Assembly: GCA_018262715.1 (NCBI GenBank)
Contig: JADFDS010000011.1
Location: 103,760-167,759 of the forward strand
Source of the DNA: Bacteroidota bacterium
Lineage (GTDB): Bacteria; Bacteroidota; Bacteroidia; Bacteroidales; VadinHA17
Length of the DNA: 64,000 nucleotides
Direction: 5' to 3'
The position numbers were made by a program, and so were the translations under genes. The notes beneath the pieces are model-generated. The model was not told the origin of the DNA. It did no database searches and worked only from the letters and a program-made list of their open reading frames with translations. Below, one piece after another: positions 27,049-36,724 of the stretch (position 1 is its first letter; every line of letters starts with the position of its first letter).

Positions 27049-29504
27049 CAGCGGCTCCTCTTTTTCAGCAGCGGGAGGGCAGCCAGCAGAAGAAACGCAA
27101 GGAGCAAAACAGAACCTGCAAGAGACACCCTGTTGCCGGTCCTGTACGATTCCGGGTCAAACCTGAATGTGACAGTATGGCTTCCGGCAGGAAGGGTCAT
27201 TCCCCTGAGGACATAATTGGCCCTGAAATGATCAGCCGGCTTGTCATCTACAGATGCCTTCCATCCGTACTTGTAAAAGATCTCGGAAAATATCGCCACC
27301 CTGTCTGATGACAACTCTGCCTGGTATGTCAGCAGGTTGGGCTCATAGGAGGTCAGGAATATTGTATCCCCGGGCGCCCCGGCAGTTTCAGCAACCCTGA
27401 TCAACTCAGCAAAGCGCCTGTCAACAACAGCCTCCTCCCTGGGGTTAATGGTTTTAACTGCCTGCAGTTCAGCATCAGCGTTCTCAGCAAGTGTAACCCT
27501 GTTGACCAGCCAGGCGTTACCGGCGGCATGCCTGTTCACCAGTGGGGCTGATCCGGGGTCAAGTATAATATACTTGGTGTTAAGCATGTTAAGTGTGCCC
27601 AGGCTTCCCAACACTCCTTCTGCTTCCTCCATGGTCGTTGCTGTCCTCAGATTCGTTATCAGGGAATTTATGTCGTCTGACAGGCTTGTCTCAATAAGTT
27701 CCTGATACCTCTTCATCTTCGCCCCGCTGTAACCTCCTATGGAATGGTGGTGGTATGATGTGGAAGCGTCATTGAAAACCGAAACGGCCAGGTTAAGCAC
27801 CCTGAATTCACCCTCGTCGCCCAGGATAATCTTGTCTGCTTCGGATGGGGCAAAGGAGTTTGCAGATGCCCTTTTTGTCTCAAAACTGGAGCTGCCGAGA
27901 AACCTGGCATCAACCGGAACCTGGTCAATCAGGAAAAGCACCGTCAGACCCATAAGTGCATATGCGGGTTTGAGTTTGTTCTTCAGGTAAAACCATATGA
28001 CGGCTGCTGCGCCGGCAATAAATACAGCTGATCTGAGGGCATCTGTGCGAATCATCATCTTCCTGTCGGTTGCCATAGCATCCTTGATCCATGCGGCAGA
28101 ATCTGGCAGTGCGATTTCGTCAGGTCTCAGGAATGATCCTGCCAGACCCGGTATAAGGAAGAAGATTAAAGCCAGTCCGCCGGTAACCATGGCGGCAATA
28201 AGCACTGATCTGGCAGCCTTTTCCCTGCTGACGGTTCCTTCGGAAATCTCCCTTAGGGCCAGCACACCCAGCAGCGGCACCAGCACGCCAGCCATGACCA
28301 GTGTCATTGACACCGCTCTGAACTTGTCGTATCCAGGGAAGAAATCGATGAAAAGGGTGGTCAGTGGCATGAGGTTTTTGCCCCAAGAGAGGAGCAGGGA
28401 GAGCAGCGCTGCAGTCAGTATCCACCACTTGTCACGGCCTTTGATCAGCATCAGTCCGAGCACGAAGAGGAATAGCACCACCGCCCCGAAGTAGACAGGT
28501 CCGCTTGTGTTGGGTTGTTTGCCCCAGTACCTGTACAGTTGTCCCTGTGCCTGGCCCATGTTGTTCTTCCTCAGAGCCTTTACCGTCTCCGAGTTGCTGT
28601 CGAAGGGTGCCGTTGCGCCGCCTCTGAAGTTGGGTATCAGGAACGTCATTGATTCACCTATCCCATAGCTCCATTGTGTAATATACTCCGGGTCGAGGCC
28701 CTTCGTATTGGTACCTGCGGCCGTTGTGAGTTCACTTTTGCCCCGGGTTGACTCCTTGCTGTATTCCCATGTGGAATAGAGCGATGCAAAATTGACGCTG
28801 AAGGCAATCAGCGCTGCCACCACAAGTACTCCCAGTGATTTAAGGAAGGATGGGATCATCCTGCTTTTTACAGCGTGGATCAGCTCATAGATTCCGAATA
28901 CAAGCACGATGATGCCGGTATAGTATGTTATCTGGACGTGGTTTGCCATTATCTGTAGCGCCAGGAAGAGTGCAAACAGTGAGGCTCCCGTCATGGTATT
29001 CCTCCGGAAGGAGTAGACCACCGAGCCAATGACAGGCGCCATGTAGGCCATGGCATAGGCTTTTGTGTTATGACCCGCTGAGAGGCTGGCAAAGAGAAAG
29101 GAAGAGAAGCCGTATGCAATTGCCCCGGCCATCGCCAGCCATGGGTTGACCCCGAAAAGGAGCAGCATGATGTAGAAGCCGGCCATTGAGAGGAAGAGCG
29201 CTGCCACAGGTGTTTTAAAGACCTTAAGGAAGTTGTCGAGGTGTTTGAACAGGTTTCCCGGGTATTTCACCGAGATCATGTAAGCAGGCATCCCGCTGAA
29301 CATAGAGTTGGTCCATAGCGGTTCACCGCCGTGTTTCTCGCGGTAATCGCTTATCTCCTTTGAAGATCCCTCGTACACTTTGGTGTCATGGGCATTTATC
29401 TTCTTTCCCTCCAGTACCGGGAAGAAATAGGCGAAGGAGACCACAGTGAAGAGGAGCACGGCAATTATATGCGGCAATGCTGATTTGAAGCTACTCGGTT
29501 TCAT
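27048..29504 (-). CDS. YfhO family multi-pass membrane protein
   Basis: The 818-residue protein has about 12 membrane helices and a large C-terminal extracytoplasmic domain. The first helix is at 12-29 and the loop KINAHDTKVYEGSSKEISDYREKHGGEPLWTNSMFSGMPAYM, typical of Bacteroidota YfhO proteins, is at 35-76. The last third (about 540-785) is soluble with features such as YHHHSIGGYSGAKMKRYQEL, and a final helix lies near 795-812. Bacillus YfhO is implicated in glycosylating lipoteichoic acid, and the fold is GT-C-like. In Bacteroidota the function is unproven. It has a near-perfect promoter at 29550-29580, and the methyltransferase is coupled downstream. Confidence 0.85.
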   Translation of the reverse strand: MKPSSFKSALPHIIAVLLFTVVSFAYFFPVLEGKKINAHDTKVYEGSSKEISDYREKHGGEPLWTNSMFSGMPAYMISVKYPGNLFKHLDNFLKVFKTPVAALFLSMAGFYIMLLLFGVNPWLAMAGAIAYGFSSFLFASLSAGHNTKAYAMAYMAPVIGSVVYSFRRNTMTGASLFALFLALQIMANHVQITYYTGIIVLVFGIYELIHAVKSRMIPSFLKSLGVLVVAALIAFSVNFASLYSTWEYSKESTRGKSELTTAAGTNTKGLDPEYITQWSYGIGESMTFLIPNFRGGATAPFDSNSETVKALRKNNMGQAQGQLYRYWGKQPNTSGPVYFGAVVLFLFVLGLMLIKGRDKWWILTAALLSLLLSWGKNLMPLTTLFIDFFPGYDKFRAVSMTLVMAGVLVPLLGVLALREISEGTVSREKAARSVLIAAMVTGGLALIFFLIPGLAGSFLRPDEIALPDSAAWIKDAMATDRKMMIRTDALRSAVFIAGAAAVIWFYLKNKLKPAYALMGLTVLFLIDQVPVDARFLGSSSFETKRASANSFAPSEADKIILGDEGEFRVLNLAVSVFNDASTSYHHHSIGGYSGAKMKRYQELIETSLSDDINSLITNLRTATTMEEAEGVLGSLGTLNMLNTKYIILDPGSAPLVNRHAAGNAWLVNRVTLAENADAELQAVKTINPREEAVVDRRFAELIRVAETAGAPGDTIFLTSYEPNLLTYQAELSSDRVAIFSEIFYKYGWKASVDDKPADHFRANYVLRGMTLPAGSHTVTFRFDPESYRTGNRVSLAGSVLLLAFLLLAALPLLKKRSR

Positions 29505-29549
29505 TTGCAGGATGTTAGTGGGTCATATGCCCGGATTTGAATCATCCGA

Positions 29550-29580
29550 CAAAAATACACCAACTGTTCCTTAATTCAAA
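29550..29580 (-). promoter_or_regulatory. Bacteroidota-type promoter of yfhO
   Basis: On the minus strand TTTG (29580-29577), 19 nt, then TATTTTTG (29557-29550): an exact TTTG-N19-TAnnTTTG match. Transcription would begin near 29543, about 40 nt before the ATG at 29504. Confidence 0.75.
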
Positions 29581-29594
29581 TGAGTATATTGTTT

Positions 29595-29602
29595 TACATT
29601 TG
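29595..29602 (+). promoter_or_regulatory. Candidate -7 box for the flippase gene
   Basis: TACATTTG matches TAnnTTTG, with the expected transcription start some 10 nt before the ATG at 29621. The -33 element is weak and would overlap the divergent yfhO promoter. Confidence 0.4.
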
Positions 29603-29620
29603 CCGCAACGGCGAAGCAAC

Positions 29621-31102
29621 ATGGGCATAGTTCAGAGGCAGACAATACGCGGGACCGCCTGGTCTTACCTGGGAGCCCTGCTTGGCTTCGTGAATATAAT
29701 CCTCCTTTCACCTAAAATATTTACCACAGGAGAGATCGGGGTGGTTCAGCTGCTTCTCTCGTTTGCCACTATGCTGGCGCAGTTCTCCAGCCTCGGATTC
29801 ACAAACGTCATCAACAGGCTGTTCCCCTATTTCCGTGGTATCCGTGGCAGGCATCACGGATTCCTCGGGCTTGCTGTTGTTATAACCCTTGCAGGGTTCA
29901 TTGCTGCGCTGGTTTTCCTGAAGTATTACGCACCTCATTTTGAGCAGGCAAACCTGGAGCGCTCGCCTCTAATCTCAAGGTATTCCATCTATCTCCCTGC
30001 ACTGTTGCTTGTAACGGTGCTGTTCAATCTCCTGGATAACTACAATAAGGTTCTGTATGACGCTGTGCTTGGGACATTCCTCAGGGAGTTCCTTTTCAGA
30101 GTGCTGAATCTGGGGCTGATCATGTTGTTCTGGGCAGGAATAATTGATTTTGACAGTTACGTCTTCGGGTATGTGGTTTCCCAGGGGGTGCCACTGATTA
30201 TCATATTCATCAGCCTTCTGATAAGAGGCGAGATCTCACTCAGGCTCGAGCCCGGGTTCATCACCCCGCATCTGAAGCGCGAGATCATAATATTGTCATT
30301 GTTCGGCATTCTGACAGGCATAAGCACGGTGACACTGACAACCCTTGACAAGCTCTTTATCAATACCTATCTCGGCGAGGCCGAAGTGGGAATTTACTCT
30401 ATAGCCTCATATTTTGCAGTGCTGATCACACTGCCCGGCCGGTCTGTATCAAAAATATCGATTCCATTTCTTGCCGAGTCATGGAAGAAGAACGACCTTG
30501 AAAAAATTGAGGACATGTACGTGCGCAGCAGTGTTAGCCAGTATGCTGTCGGTCTTCTGATCTTCATCGGTCTGCTGGTCAACATTGACAACATATTCCG
30601 CCTGCTGCCGGATATATATTCAAAGAGTGCGGCAGTAATAGTACTCATAAGCTTCGGCAACCTTGTAAGCGGTTCTGCGGGTGTTAACGGTGTAGTGCTC
30701 AGTACTTCATCGCTTTACCGGTATCAGACCTGGCTTATGTTCATCCTGATCGGCCTTTTCGTGGGAACGAGCCTGATCTTCATCCCCCTGTTCGGGATAA
30801 CCGGTGCTGCTCTTGCTTCGATGATCTCGAATATTATCTACAGCATGCTGGGCGTTTTGCTGACCGGCAAAAGGTTTGGCCTCTGGCCGTACAACATTTT
30901 GCACCTGAAGATGACTCTTGTCGGTCTTGCAGCACTTGCGGCAGGGTACTTCATACCGCAGATGCCGCTCATTTCTGACATTATTGCAAGAAGCCTGCTG
31001 GTGACAGTGATTTTCACTGCCGGGGTTTGGTTCTGGAAGCTTTCGGATGACCTTAACGGAGTAGCTGAATCATTAATGGATCGGTTCAGGCGGAAACGGT
31101 AA
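29621..31102 (+). CDS. Oligosaccharide flippase (Wzx/MOP superfamily)
   Basis: The product has 493 residues from the ATG at 29621. An open frame from a TTG at 29537 exists, but the -7 box at 29595 and the MGIVQRQTIRGTAWSYLGALLGFVN opening favour the later start. About 14 membrane helices are spread evenly across the length, as in MOP-superfamily polysaccharide flippases. It would move an undecaprenyl-linked glycan across the inner membrane. It diverges from yfhO and converges on a glycosyltransferase gene, in keeping with an envelope glycan role. The 68-nt gap to the convergent gene holds only a short GC-rich palindrome. The transported glycan cannot be identified. Confidence 0.88.
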   Translation: MGIVQRQTIRGTAWSYLGALLGFVNIILLSPKIFTTGEIGVVQLLLSFATMLAQFSSLGFTNVINRLFPYFRGIRGRHHGFLGLAVVITLAGFIAALVFLKYYAPHFEQANLERSPLISRYSIYLPALLLVTVLFNLLDNYNKVLYDAVLGTFLREFLFRVLNLGLIMLFWAGIIDFDSYVFGYVVSQGVPLIIIFISLLIRGEISLRLEPGFITPHLKREIIILSLFGILTGISTVTLTTLDKLFINTYLGEAEVGIYSIASYFAVLITLPGRSVSKISIPFLAESWKKNDLEKIEDMYVRSSVSQYAVGLLIFIGLLVNIDNIFRLLPDIYSKSAAVIVLISFGNLVSGSAGVNGVVLSTSSLYRYQTWLMFILIGLFVGTSLIFIPLFGITGAALASMISNIIYSMLGVLLTGKRFGLWPYNILHLKMTLVGLAALAAGYFIPQMPLISDIIARSLLVTVIFTAGVWFWKLSDDLNGVAESLMDRFRRKR

Positions 31103-31170
31103 CCTGCGTGCCTGTTTCCGGGTAACCCGGGAGAGGTGCTTCCCTGCAGGAACCAGACTGTCAGTCCCTG

Positions 31171-32454
31171 CTACAGCCTGTCGAGTATGTTTCCCAGCTT
31201 CACTGCCAGCGCCCTGCGCGAATACTCGAGGTGATGACCGCTCCGCTTCACGGTTTTTCCCTCTGCAACCCTTAGGATGAATTCCCTGATGCCTTCAACA
31301 TTATCATATCCGAAGATACCCTGGTAGCCGCAGAGGGCCAGTAACCTTGCAGCATCGCCGTCTTCAGGTCCGAGGAACAGGATAGGCTTCTCTGTTGCAA
31401 GGTATTCGAAGATTTTTCCGGTCAGGATTGACCTGTTTGACCTGTGGTCAGGAATTATGAGCAGCAGCAGGCTGGAACTCATCATATGCCTTATTGCCTC
31501 AGGATGCTCGCAGTAACTGATAAACCGGGGAGCACCGCCCTCATCACCTGCCGGGAAAAGCACCCTGACCTCTTCGGGAACAGTACCGACAAACTGAAGT
31601 GCCACCTGCTTCCCATCAATGCGTATATCCTTAACGGCTTCAATGAACCCCCGGACCGGATAAGCCGGGGAGAGAGTCCCGACATATGTTATGGTGAATC
31701 TCTCCGGCACCGATGACGCTACCCCCTGGAAGTCCTCCTCGTCAAATCCGTTGGGCAGTATCTCTGTTTTATCAGCCACCGTCTCTGCCTTCGCAGCGAA
31801 GACTGATGCCAGTGCCTGCCCGACTGTAATGATCCTGTCAGCCCTGGAAAGTACTCTCTTCTCCAGATTCCTGTCGAGCATCCTTGCCGGCAGCGAAGGC
31901 CTGAACATGTCATAGTAATAGATGTCAGTCCAGGGATCCCTCAGATCAGCGATCCATTTCAGTCCGGGAAACCGGCGCTTCATCCTCAGGCCGATGAGCT
32001 GGGTTGAATGAGGAGGGCTGGTCGTAATTATGTGACTGATGTTTTGTGATCTGATAAGTTCGCAGGCTTTGCGAAAAGCGAACCTGTTCCATCCCCTGCG
32101 GGGATCAGGGATGAAGAAGTTACCCCTTATGAATCTGCTGACAGCGCTTTTAATCCCCTTATCCTTTCCCGAGGCAAATCCGGCATGAGGTATTTTAGAC
32201 TGGTCCCTGTTGTAGAGTGCGAAAAAATTCAGGGCTTTCGTACGATGGACCTCCACATCCACCGGGATCTCGCCGTACAGGGATTCATCCCTGAAGGGAT
32301 AGGCTGCATATTCCGGGTCGACGGTAAGGACCACAGGGAACCAGCCGGATGAAGGGAGGTATTTGGTGAACTTGAGCCAGCGCTGGACTCCGGCTCCGCC
32401 GCTGGGCGGCCAGTAATAGGTAATGATCAGAACCTTTGCCGGCCCGGCTCTCAT
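31171..32454 (-). CDS. Glycosyltransferase, GT-B fold, family 4-like
   Basis: The 427-residue protein starts with the Rossmann strand KVLIITYYWPPSGGAGVQRWLKFTKYLP (7-34), characteristic of GT4-like enzymes with an N-terminal Glyco_transf_4 domain. The acceptor half contains ISHIITTSPPHSTQLIG and KWIADLRDPWTD (about 160-172). The donor half begins near ITVGQALASVF, has ILPNGFDEEDF, and an EYLATEKPILFLG segment (about 370) in place of the usual E-x7-E block. It lies 1 nt downstream of the glyS stop, so it is cotranscribed with a translation gene, an odd pairing. Donor and acceptor sugars are unknown. Confidence 0.87.
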   Translation of the reverse strand: MRAGPAKVLIITYYWPPSGGAGVQRWLKFTKYLPSSGWFPVVLTVDPEYAAYPFRDESLYGEIPVDVEVHRTKALNFFALYNRDQSKIPHAGFASGKDKGIKSAVSRFIRGNFFIPDPRRGWNRFAFRKACELIRSQNISHIITTSPPHSTQLIGLRMKRRFPGLKWIADLRDPWTDIYYYDMFRPSLPARMLDRNLEKRVLSRADRIITVGQALASVFAAKAETVADKTEILPNGFDEEDFQGVASSVPERFTITYVGTLSPAYPVRGFIEAVKDIRIDGKQVALQFVGTVPEEVRVLFPAGDEGGAPRFISYCEHPEAIRHMMSSSLLLLIIPDHRSNRSILTGKIFEYLATEKPILFLGPEDGDAARLLALCGYQGIFGYDNVEGIREFILRVAEGKTVKRSGHHLEYSRRALAVKLGNILDRL

Positions 32455-32455
32455 G

Positions 32456-34006
32456 TCAAAGCTTTTTCAGTTGTTCCTGCATGCTGACCTTGTCAGCGAT
32501 GATGGCCCTGAGTTGCGAAACAGGAACGCGCTCCTGCTCCATTGAGTCACGGTATCTGATGGTTACCGTTTCATCCTGCACTGTCTGGTAGTCAATAGTG
32601 ATGCAGTACGGAGTGCCGATTGCATCCTGTCTGCGGTAGCGCTTGCCTATCGAGTCCTTTTCATCATACTGGCAGTTGAAATCGAACTTCAGGTCGCTGA
32701 TAATCTTTCGTGAAATATCCGGGAGACCATCCTTGCGCACGAGAGGCATAACCGCCAGCTTCACCGGGGCCAGTACTGCCGGCAGGCGAAGCACCACCCT
32801 GCTGTCAGGCGTGCCATCCTCCTTGGTGAGATCCTCTTCGAAGTATGAGGCGGCAACCACCTGGAGGAACATACGGTCGACACCAATGGAAGTTTCAATC
32901 ACATAGGGAGTATATGATTCATTCATCTCGGGATCGAAATACTGCATCTTCTTGCCGCTGTATTCCTGGTGCTGACGAAGGTCGAAGTCAGTACGCGAGT
33001 GTATCCCTTCAACCTCCTTGAACCCGAACGGGAATCTGTATTCTATGTCAGCGGCGGCGTTGGCATAGTGTGCCAGCTTGTCATGGTCATGGAACCGGTA
33101 GTTGTTTTCTCCGAATCCGAGGGCCATGTGCCATCTCATCCTTGCTTCCTTCCAGTGGCTAAACCACTCAAGCTCTGTTCCGGGTTTGACGAAGAACTGC
33201 ATCTCCATCTGTTCGAACTCACGCATGCGGAAGATGAACTGACGTGCCACGATCTCATTCCGGAACGCTTTGCCTATCTGGGCTATCCCGAAGGGTAGCT
33301 TCATGCGGCCGGTCTTCTGAACGTTAAGGAAGTTTACAAAGATGCCCTGTGCCGTCTCCGGGCGAAGGTAGATCTTCATCGCGCCGTCAGAGGTTGACCC
33401 TATCTCAGTGGCAAACATCAGGTTAAACTGCCTCACCTCGGTCCAGTTGCAGGTCCCGGACACGGGGCATACAATACCGTTGTCAACTATTATCTGCCTG
33501 AGCTCTGCCAGATCCGGGCCTGCCATTGCATCAACAAATCTTTTATGCAGGGCATCATACTTTTCCCGGGTCTCGAGTATGCGGGGGTTGGTTGACCTGT
33601 AAAGCGCCTCGTCAAATTTTTCCCCGAATCTGCCCCTGGCTTTTTCGACCTCCTTTTCGATCTTCTCGTTGAACTTGTCAAGGTGCTCTTCGATGAGCAC
33701 GTCAGCGCGGTAACGCTTCTTGCTGTCACGGTTGTCAATCAGCGGATCATTGAATGCGTCAACATGGCCTGAAGCTTTCCAGATGGTCGGGTGCATGAAT
33801 ATCGCGGAGTCAAGCCCCACAATATTTTCGTTGAGAAGAACCATGCTGTCCCACCAGTATTTCTTGATATTGTTTTTCAGTTCAACGCCGTACTGGCCAT
33901 AGTCATAGACAGCGCCCAGGCCATCATAAATTTCACTTGAGGGGAATACATATCCGTACTCTTTGCAGTGTGCAACGAGTTTTCTGAAAACATCTTCCTG
34001 AGCCAT
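32456..34006 (-). CDS. glyS: Glycyl-tRNA synthetase, class II dimeric type
   Basis: The 516-residue single-chain enzyme charges tRNA-Gly. The opening FRKLVAHCKEYGYVFPSSEIYDGLGAVYDYGQYGVELKNNIKKYWW is the glycyl motif 1 region. YLRPETAQGIFVNFLNV (about 215-231) and FAQIGKAFRNEI-type FGIAQIGKAFRNEIVARQFIFRMREFEQMEMQFF form motif 2. ETSIGVDRMFLQVV (about 372-385) is motif 3, and the C-terminal HGH-like anticodon domain begins near LAPVKLAVMPLV. It is the alpha2 type (GlyQS-like), not the alpha2-beta2 enzyme of E. coli. A promoter lies at 34041-34071 and the next gene in the transcript is a glycosyltransferase. Confidence 0.95.
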   Translation of the reverse strand: MAQEDVFRKLVAHCKEYGYVFPSSEIYDGLGAVYDYGQYGVELKNNIKKYWWDSMVLLNENIVGLDSAIFMHPTIWKASGHVDAFNDPLIDNRDSKKRYRADVLIEEHLDKFNEKIEKEVEKARGRFGEKFDEALYRSTNPRILETREKYDALHKRFVDAMAGPDLAELRQIIVDNGIVCPVSGTCNWTEVRQFNLMFATEIGSTSDGAMKIYLRPETAQGIFVNFLNVQKTGRMKLPFGIAQIGKAFRNEIVARQFIFRMREFEQMEMQFFVKPGTELEWFSHWKEARMRWHMALGFGENNYRFHDHDKLAHYANAAADIEYRFPFGFKEVEGIHSRTDFDLRQHQEYSGKKMQYFDPEMNESYTPYVIETSIGVDRMFLQVVAASYFEEDLTKEDGTPDSRVVLRLPAVLAPVKLAVMPLVRKDGLPDISRKIISDLKFDFNCQYDEKDSIGKRYRRQDAIGTPYCITIDYQTVQDETVTIRYRDSMEQERVPVSQLRAIIADKVSMQEQLKKL

Positions 34007-34040
34007 ATTGATTCTGAGGTTCTTCGTGATAACAACCGGG

Positions 34041-34071
34041 CAAAAGTATATTAAAATCCGCGGTTTTACAA
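34041..34071 (-). promoter_or_regulatory. Bacteroidota-type promoter of glyS
   Basis: On the minus strand TTG (34071-34069), 20 nt, then TACTTTTG (34048-34041) match the TTTG/TAnnTTTG pattern with one missing T at -33. Transcription would begin near 34034, about 28 nt before the ATG. Confidence 0.6.
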
Positions 34072-34130
34072 TCCGGCTTCAGGTCTGAAATCAATTTGTA
34101 TCTTTACTTTTCGTTTCTTAAGAAACCTGT

Positions 34131-35708
34131 ATGAAAATTAGGTGTGATTATCTGGTGATAGGCTCGGGTATAGCCGGGCTCTCTTTTGCGCTCAAGGCTG
34201 CAGCCCACGGAAAGGTGTGCGTGATCACAAAGGCGAAGATGGATGACTGCAGCACAAACTATGCCCAGGGTGGAATAGCAGCTGTGATGTACGAGCCTGA
34301 TAACTTCGAGAAACATGTTAAGGACACGATGGTTGCAGGTGCCGGATACTGCAATGAGGAGGTGGTGAGAATGGTTGTCAGCGAAGCCCCGGAGCGGATT
34401 CGGGAGCTGATAGAGATGGGAGTCGATTTTGACAAGAAGCCTGACGGCACTCTTGACATGGCAATGGAAGGAGGTCATACCGAGCACAGGATACTTCATC
34501 ATAAGGATTCTACAGGCGCCGCCATTGAGAAGGTGCTGATTGAAAAGGCACGTGAGCACAGAAACATCCGGATCTATGAAGATCATTTTGCCATTGACCT
34601 GCTCACCCAGCATAACCTTGGCGAGTATGTTACCAGGGAGTGGAAGAATATCGAGTGTTACGGCGCCTATGTGGCTGACCTGGAAACCAGCAAGGTAACG
34701 ACATTCCTTGCCGGGGTTACGGTGCTGGCCACCGGTGGTTGCGGCAACATATACCTTACCACTACCAATCCCCCTGTTGCCACCGGCGACGGGGTGGCGA
34801 TGGTACACAGGGCCAACGGAGCGTTGGAGAACATGGAATTCATCCAGTTTCATCCCACATCACTGTATAATCCGAGGGAGAGGCCTTCATTCCTGATCAC
34901 CGAGGCTCTGAGGGGTTTCGGGGCCGAGCTGCGAAACAGGGCCGGGGAGAAGTTCATGCCGAAATACCATGTAAGGGGATCTCTCGCTCCGCGCGACGTT
35001 GTGGCCAGGGCCATCGACAATGAGATGAAACTGAAGGGTGATGACTTCGAATGGCTCGACTGCACCCATCTTGACGCTGACGAGCTCAGGTCTCATTTCC
35101 CGCATATTTATCAGAAATGTCTCTCTGAGGGCGTTGATATAACAAGGGATATGATCCCGGTTGTACCCGCAGCCCACTATTCATGCGGTGGTGTAAGGGT
35201 TGACATGAACGGAAGGAGCTCCATAGACAGGCTTTATGCAATAGGAGAGGTTTCATCCACTGGGCTTCATGGTGCAAACAGACTGGCATCCAACTCCCTT
35301 ATCGAAGCAGCCGTATATGCCCACAGGGCGGCCGGGGATGCATCGGCACGCATCGGCTCACTTACTCATGAAGAAAAGATCCCTGAATGGAACTATCATG
35401 GCACCACCCACCTCGAGGAGATGATCCTCGTTACCCAAAACTACCGGGAGATGCAGATGATAATGAGCAACTACGTCGGAATCGTGAGGTCTGATCTCAG
35501 GCTTGCCAGGGCTAAAACACGGCTAGAGATTATCTACCAGGAAACGGAGGACCTGTACCGCAGGTCAACCATCTCACGGGAGCTGATAGAGCTTCGAAAC
35601 CTGATCGCTGCAGGATACCTTGTAATAAAGATGGCCCAGAACAGGCAGGAGAGCCTGGGACTACACTACTCGATAGATTACCCGGCAAGACCCGGATCTG
35701 AATTTTAA
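34131..35708 (+). CDS. nadB: L-aspartate oxidase NadB
   Basis: The 525-residue FAD enzyme oxidises L-aspartate to iminoaspartate, the first step of NAD synthesis. DYLVIGSGIAGLSFALKAA (6-24) is the dinucleotide fold. STNYAQGGIAAVM (41-53), HTEHRILHHKDSTGAAIEK (113-130) and the substrate region EFIQFHPTSLYNPRERPSFLITEALRGFGAELRN are family blocks. VPAAHYSCGGVRVDMNGRSS and GLHGANRLASNSLIEA complete the FAD and active-site framework. The helical C-terminal domain is present, so the protein is full length. nadA and nadC are not adjacent. The gene diverges from glyS and is followed 11 nt later by a CPBP protease gene. Confidence 0.93.
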   Translation: MKIRCDYLVIGSGIAGLSFALKAAAHGKVCVITKAKMDDCSTNYAQGGIAAVMYEPDNFEKHVKDTMVAGAGYCNEEVVRMVVSEAPERIRELIEMGVDFDKKPDGTLDMAMEGGHTEHRILHHKDSTGAAIEKVLIEKAREHRNIRIYEDHFAIDLLTQHNLGEYVTREWKNIECYGAYVADLETSKVTTFLAGVTVLATGGCGNIYLTTTNPPVATGDGVAMVHRANGALENMEFIQFHPTSLYNPRERPSFLITEALRGFGAELRNRAGEKFMPKYHVRGSLAPRDVVARAIDNEMKLKGDDFEWLDCTHLDADELRSHFPHIYQKCLSEGVDITRDMIPVVPAAHYSCGGVRVDMNGRSSIDRLYAIGEVSSTGLHGANRLASNSLIEAAVYAHRAAGDASARIGSLTHEEKIPEWNYHGTTHLEEMILVTQNYREMQMIMSNYVGIVRSDLRLARAKTRLEIIYQETEDLYRRSTISRELIELRNLIAAGYLVIKMAQNRQESLGLHYSIDYPARPGSEF

Positions 35709-35719
35709 TAAAAAGCTAT

Positions 35720-36724
35720 ATGGAAGTCAATGAAATCATCGACGCTCCTGAGAACAGGAGTGAGTCACCCTTTATCACCGTTGCTTTCACCGGGAAGAAC
35801 TCATTCTGGAGGTATTGCATCGGGGTGGTAGGCCCGTTCCTTGCTGCCAACTTCATAGGCGGACTGCCGCTGGCCGCAGTAATCATAGCCGGTGCCCTCG
35901 ACGGCTCTGCAATACCACAGAAAGGAACCATGCCTGATTTTGAAGCCATGGGAATTAACCTCAATGTCGGATTCGTACTGAACGTGATTCCTTTCCTGAT
36001 TGGATTGCTGGCATTCATTCTTCTGGTCAAGCCACTGCATAACAGAACTTTCGGGACCGTTGTCAACGGAGGCCGGAAGGTCAGGTGGGGCCGGATGATG
36101 TTTGCCGCCCTCGCATGGATTGCCGTATCAGCACTGTACATGCTCTATGCACTGAAAAGTGACCCGGGAAACTTCCGGATCAACAACACATCAAACTCAC
36201 TGATCGTTCTTGCTGTCCTGGCTTTGTTACTGATCCCATTCCAGGCTGCTTTCGAGGAGGTCCTTTTCAGGGGTTACCTGATGCAGGGTCTTGCCGTCCT
36301 GGCACGCAACAGGTGGATTCCGGTACTTTCCACATCAATACTCTTCGGGCTGATGCACGGATTAAACCCGGAGGTTATGCAATACGGCTTCCTCACAATG
36401 ATGCCCCAGTATATATTTTTCGGGATTGTCTTCGCGGTTCTTACAATGTTTGACGACGGCATTGAACTGGCAATAGGCGCTCATGCTGCAAACAATATAT
36501 TCCTTTCGGTGCTTGTCACCCATGAAGACATGGCCCTTCAGACCCCGGCACTGTATGAACAGATTCAGATCTATCCATGGAAGGAGTTTGGCGGGTTGGT
36601 GCTCCAGTCGCTGATTTTTTTGGCAATAATGGCACTTGTGTTCAAATGGAAGGAAATCCGCAGGCTCTATGCACGGATCAATGCTCCGGCGGCTGAAGTG
36701 TCAGATGCCGTAGATGCCGGTTGA
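35720..36724 (+). CDS. CPBP family intramembrane glutamic endopeptidase (CAAX protease-like)
   Basis: The 334-residue protein has about eight membrane helices. The conserved blocks of the ABI/CPBP family appear in order: FEEVLFRGYLMQGL (about 174-187; EExxxR with both catalytic glutamates), FGLMHGLNP (about 211-219; FxxxH) and GAHAANNIF (about 252-260; HxxxN). Relatives cleave prenylated or membrane-bound peptides, or act in bacteriocin immunity; the substrate here is unknown. It starts 11 nt after nadB, probably on the same transcript, and its 3' end overlaps the convergent dihydrouridine synthase gene by 24 nt. Confidence 0.9.
   Translation: MEVNEIIDAPENRSESPFITVAFTGKNSFWRYCIGVVGPFLAANFIGGLPLAAVIIAGALDGSAIPQKGTMPDFEAMGINLNVGFVLNVIPFLIGLLAFILLVKPLHNRTFGTVVNGGRKVRWGRMMFAALAWIAVSALYMLYALKSDPGNFRINNTSNSLIVLAVLALLLIPFQAAFEEVLFRGYLMQGLAVLARNRWIPVLSTSILFGLMHGLNPEVMQYGFLTMMPQYIFFGIVFAVLTMFDDGIELAIGAHAANNIFLSVLVTHEDMALQTPALYEQIQIYPWKEFGGLVLQSLIFLAIMALVFKWKEIRRLYARINAPAAEVSDAVDAG

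Noticed and set aside
34104-34853. Open frame of about 250 codons opposite nadB
   Set aside because: It is antisense to the conserved FAD-binding half of nadB and matches no family.
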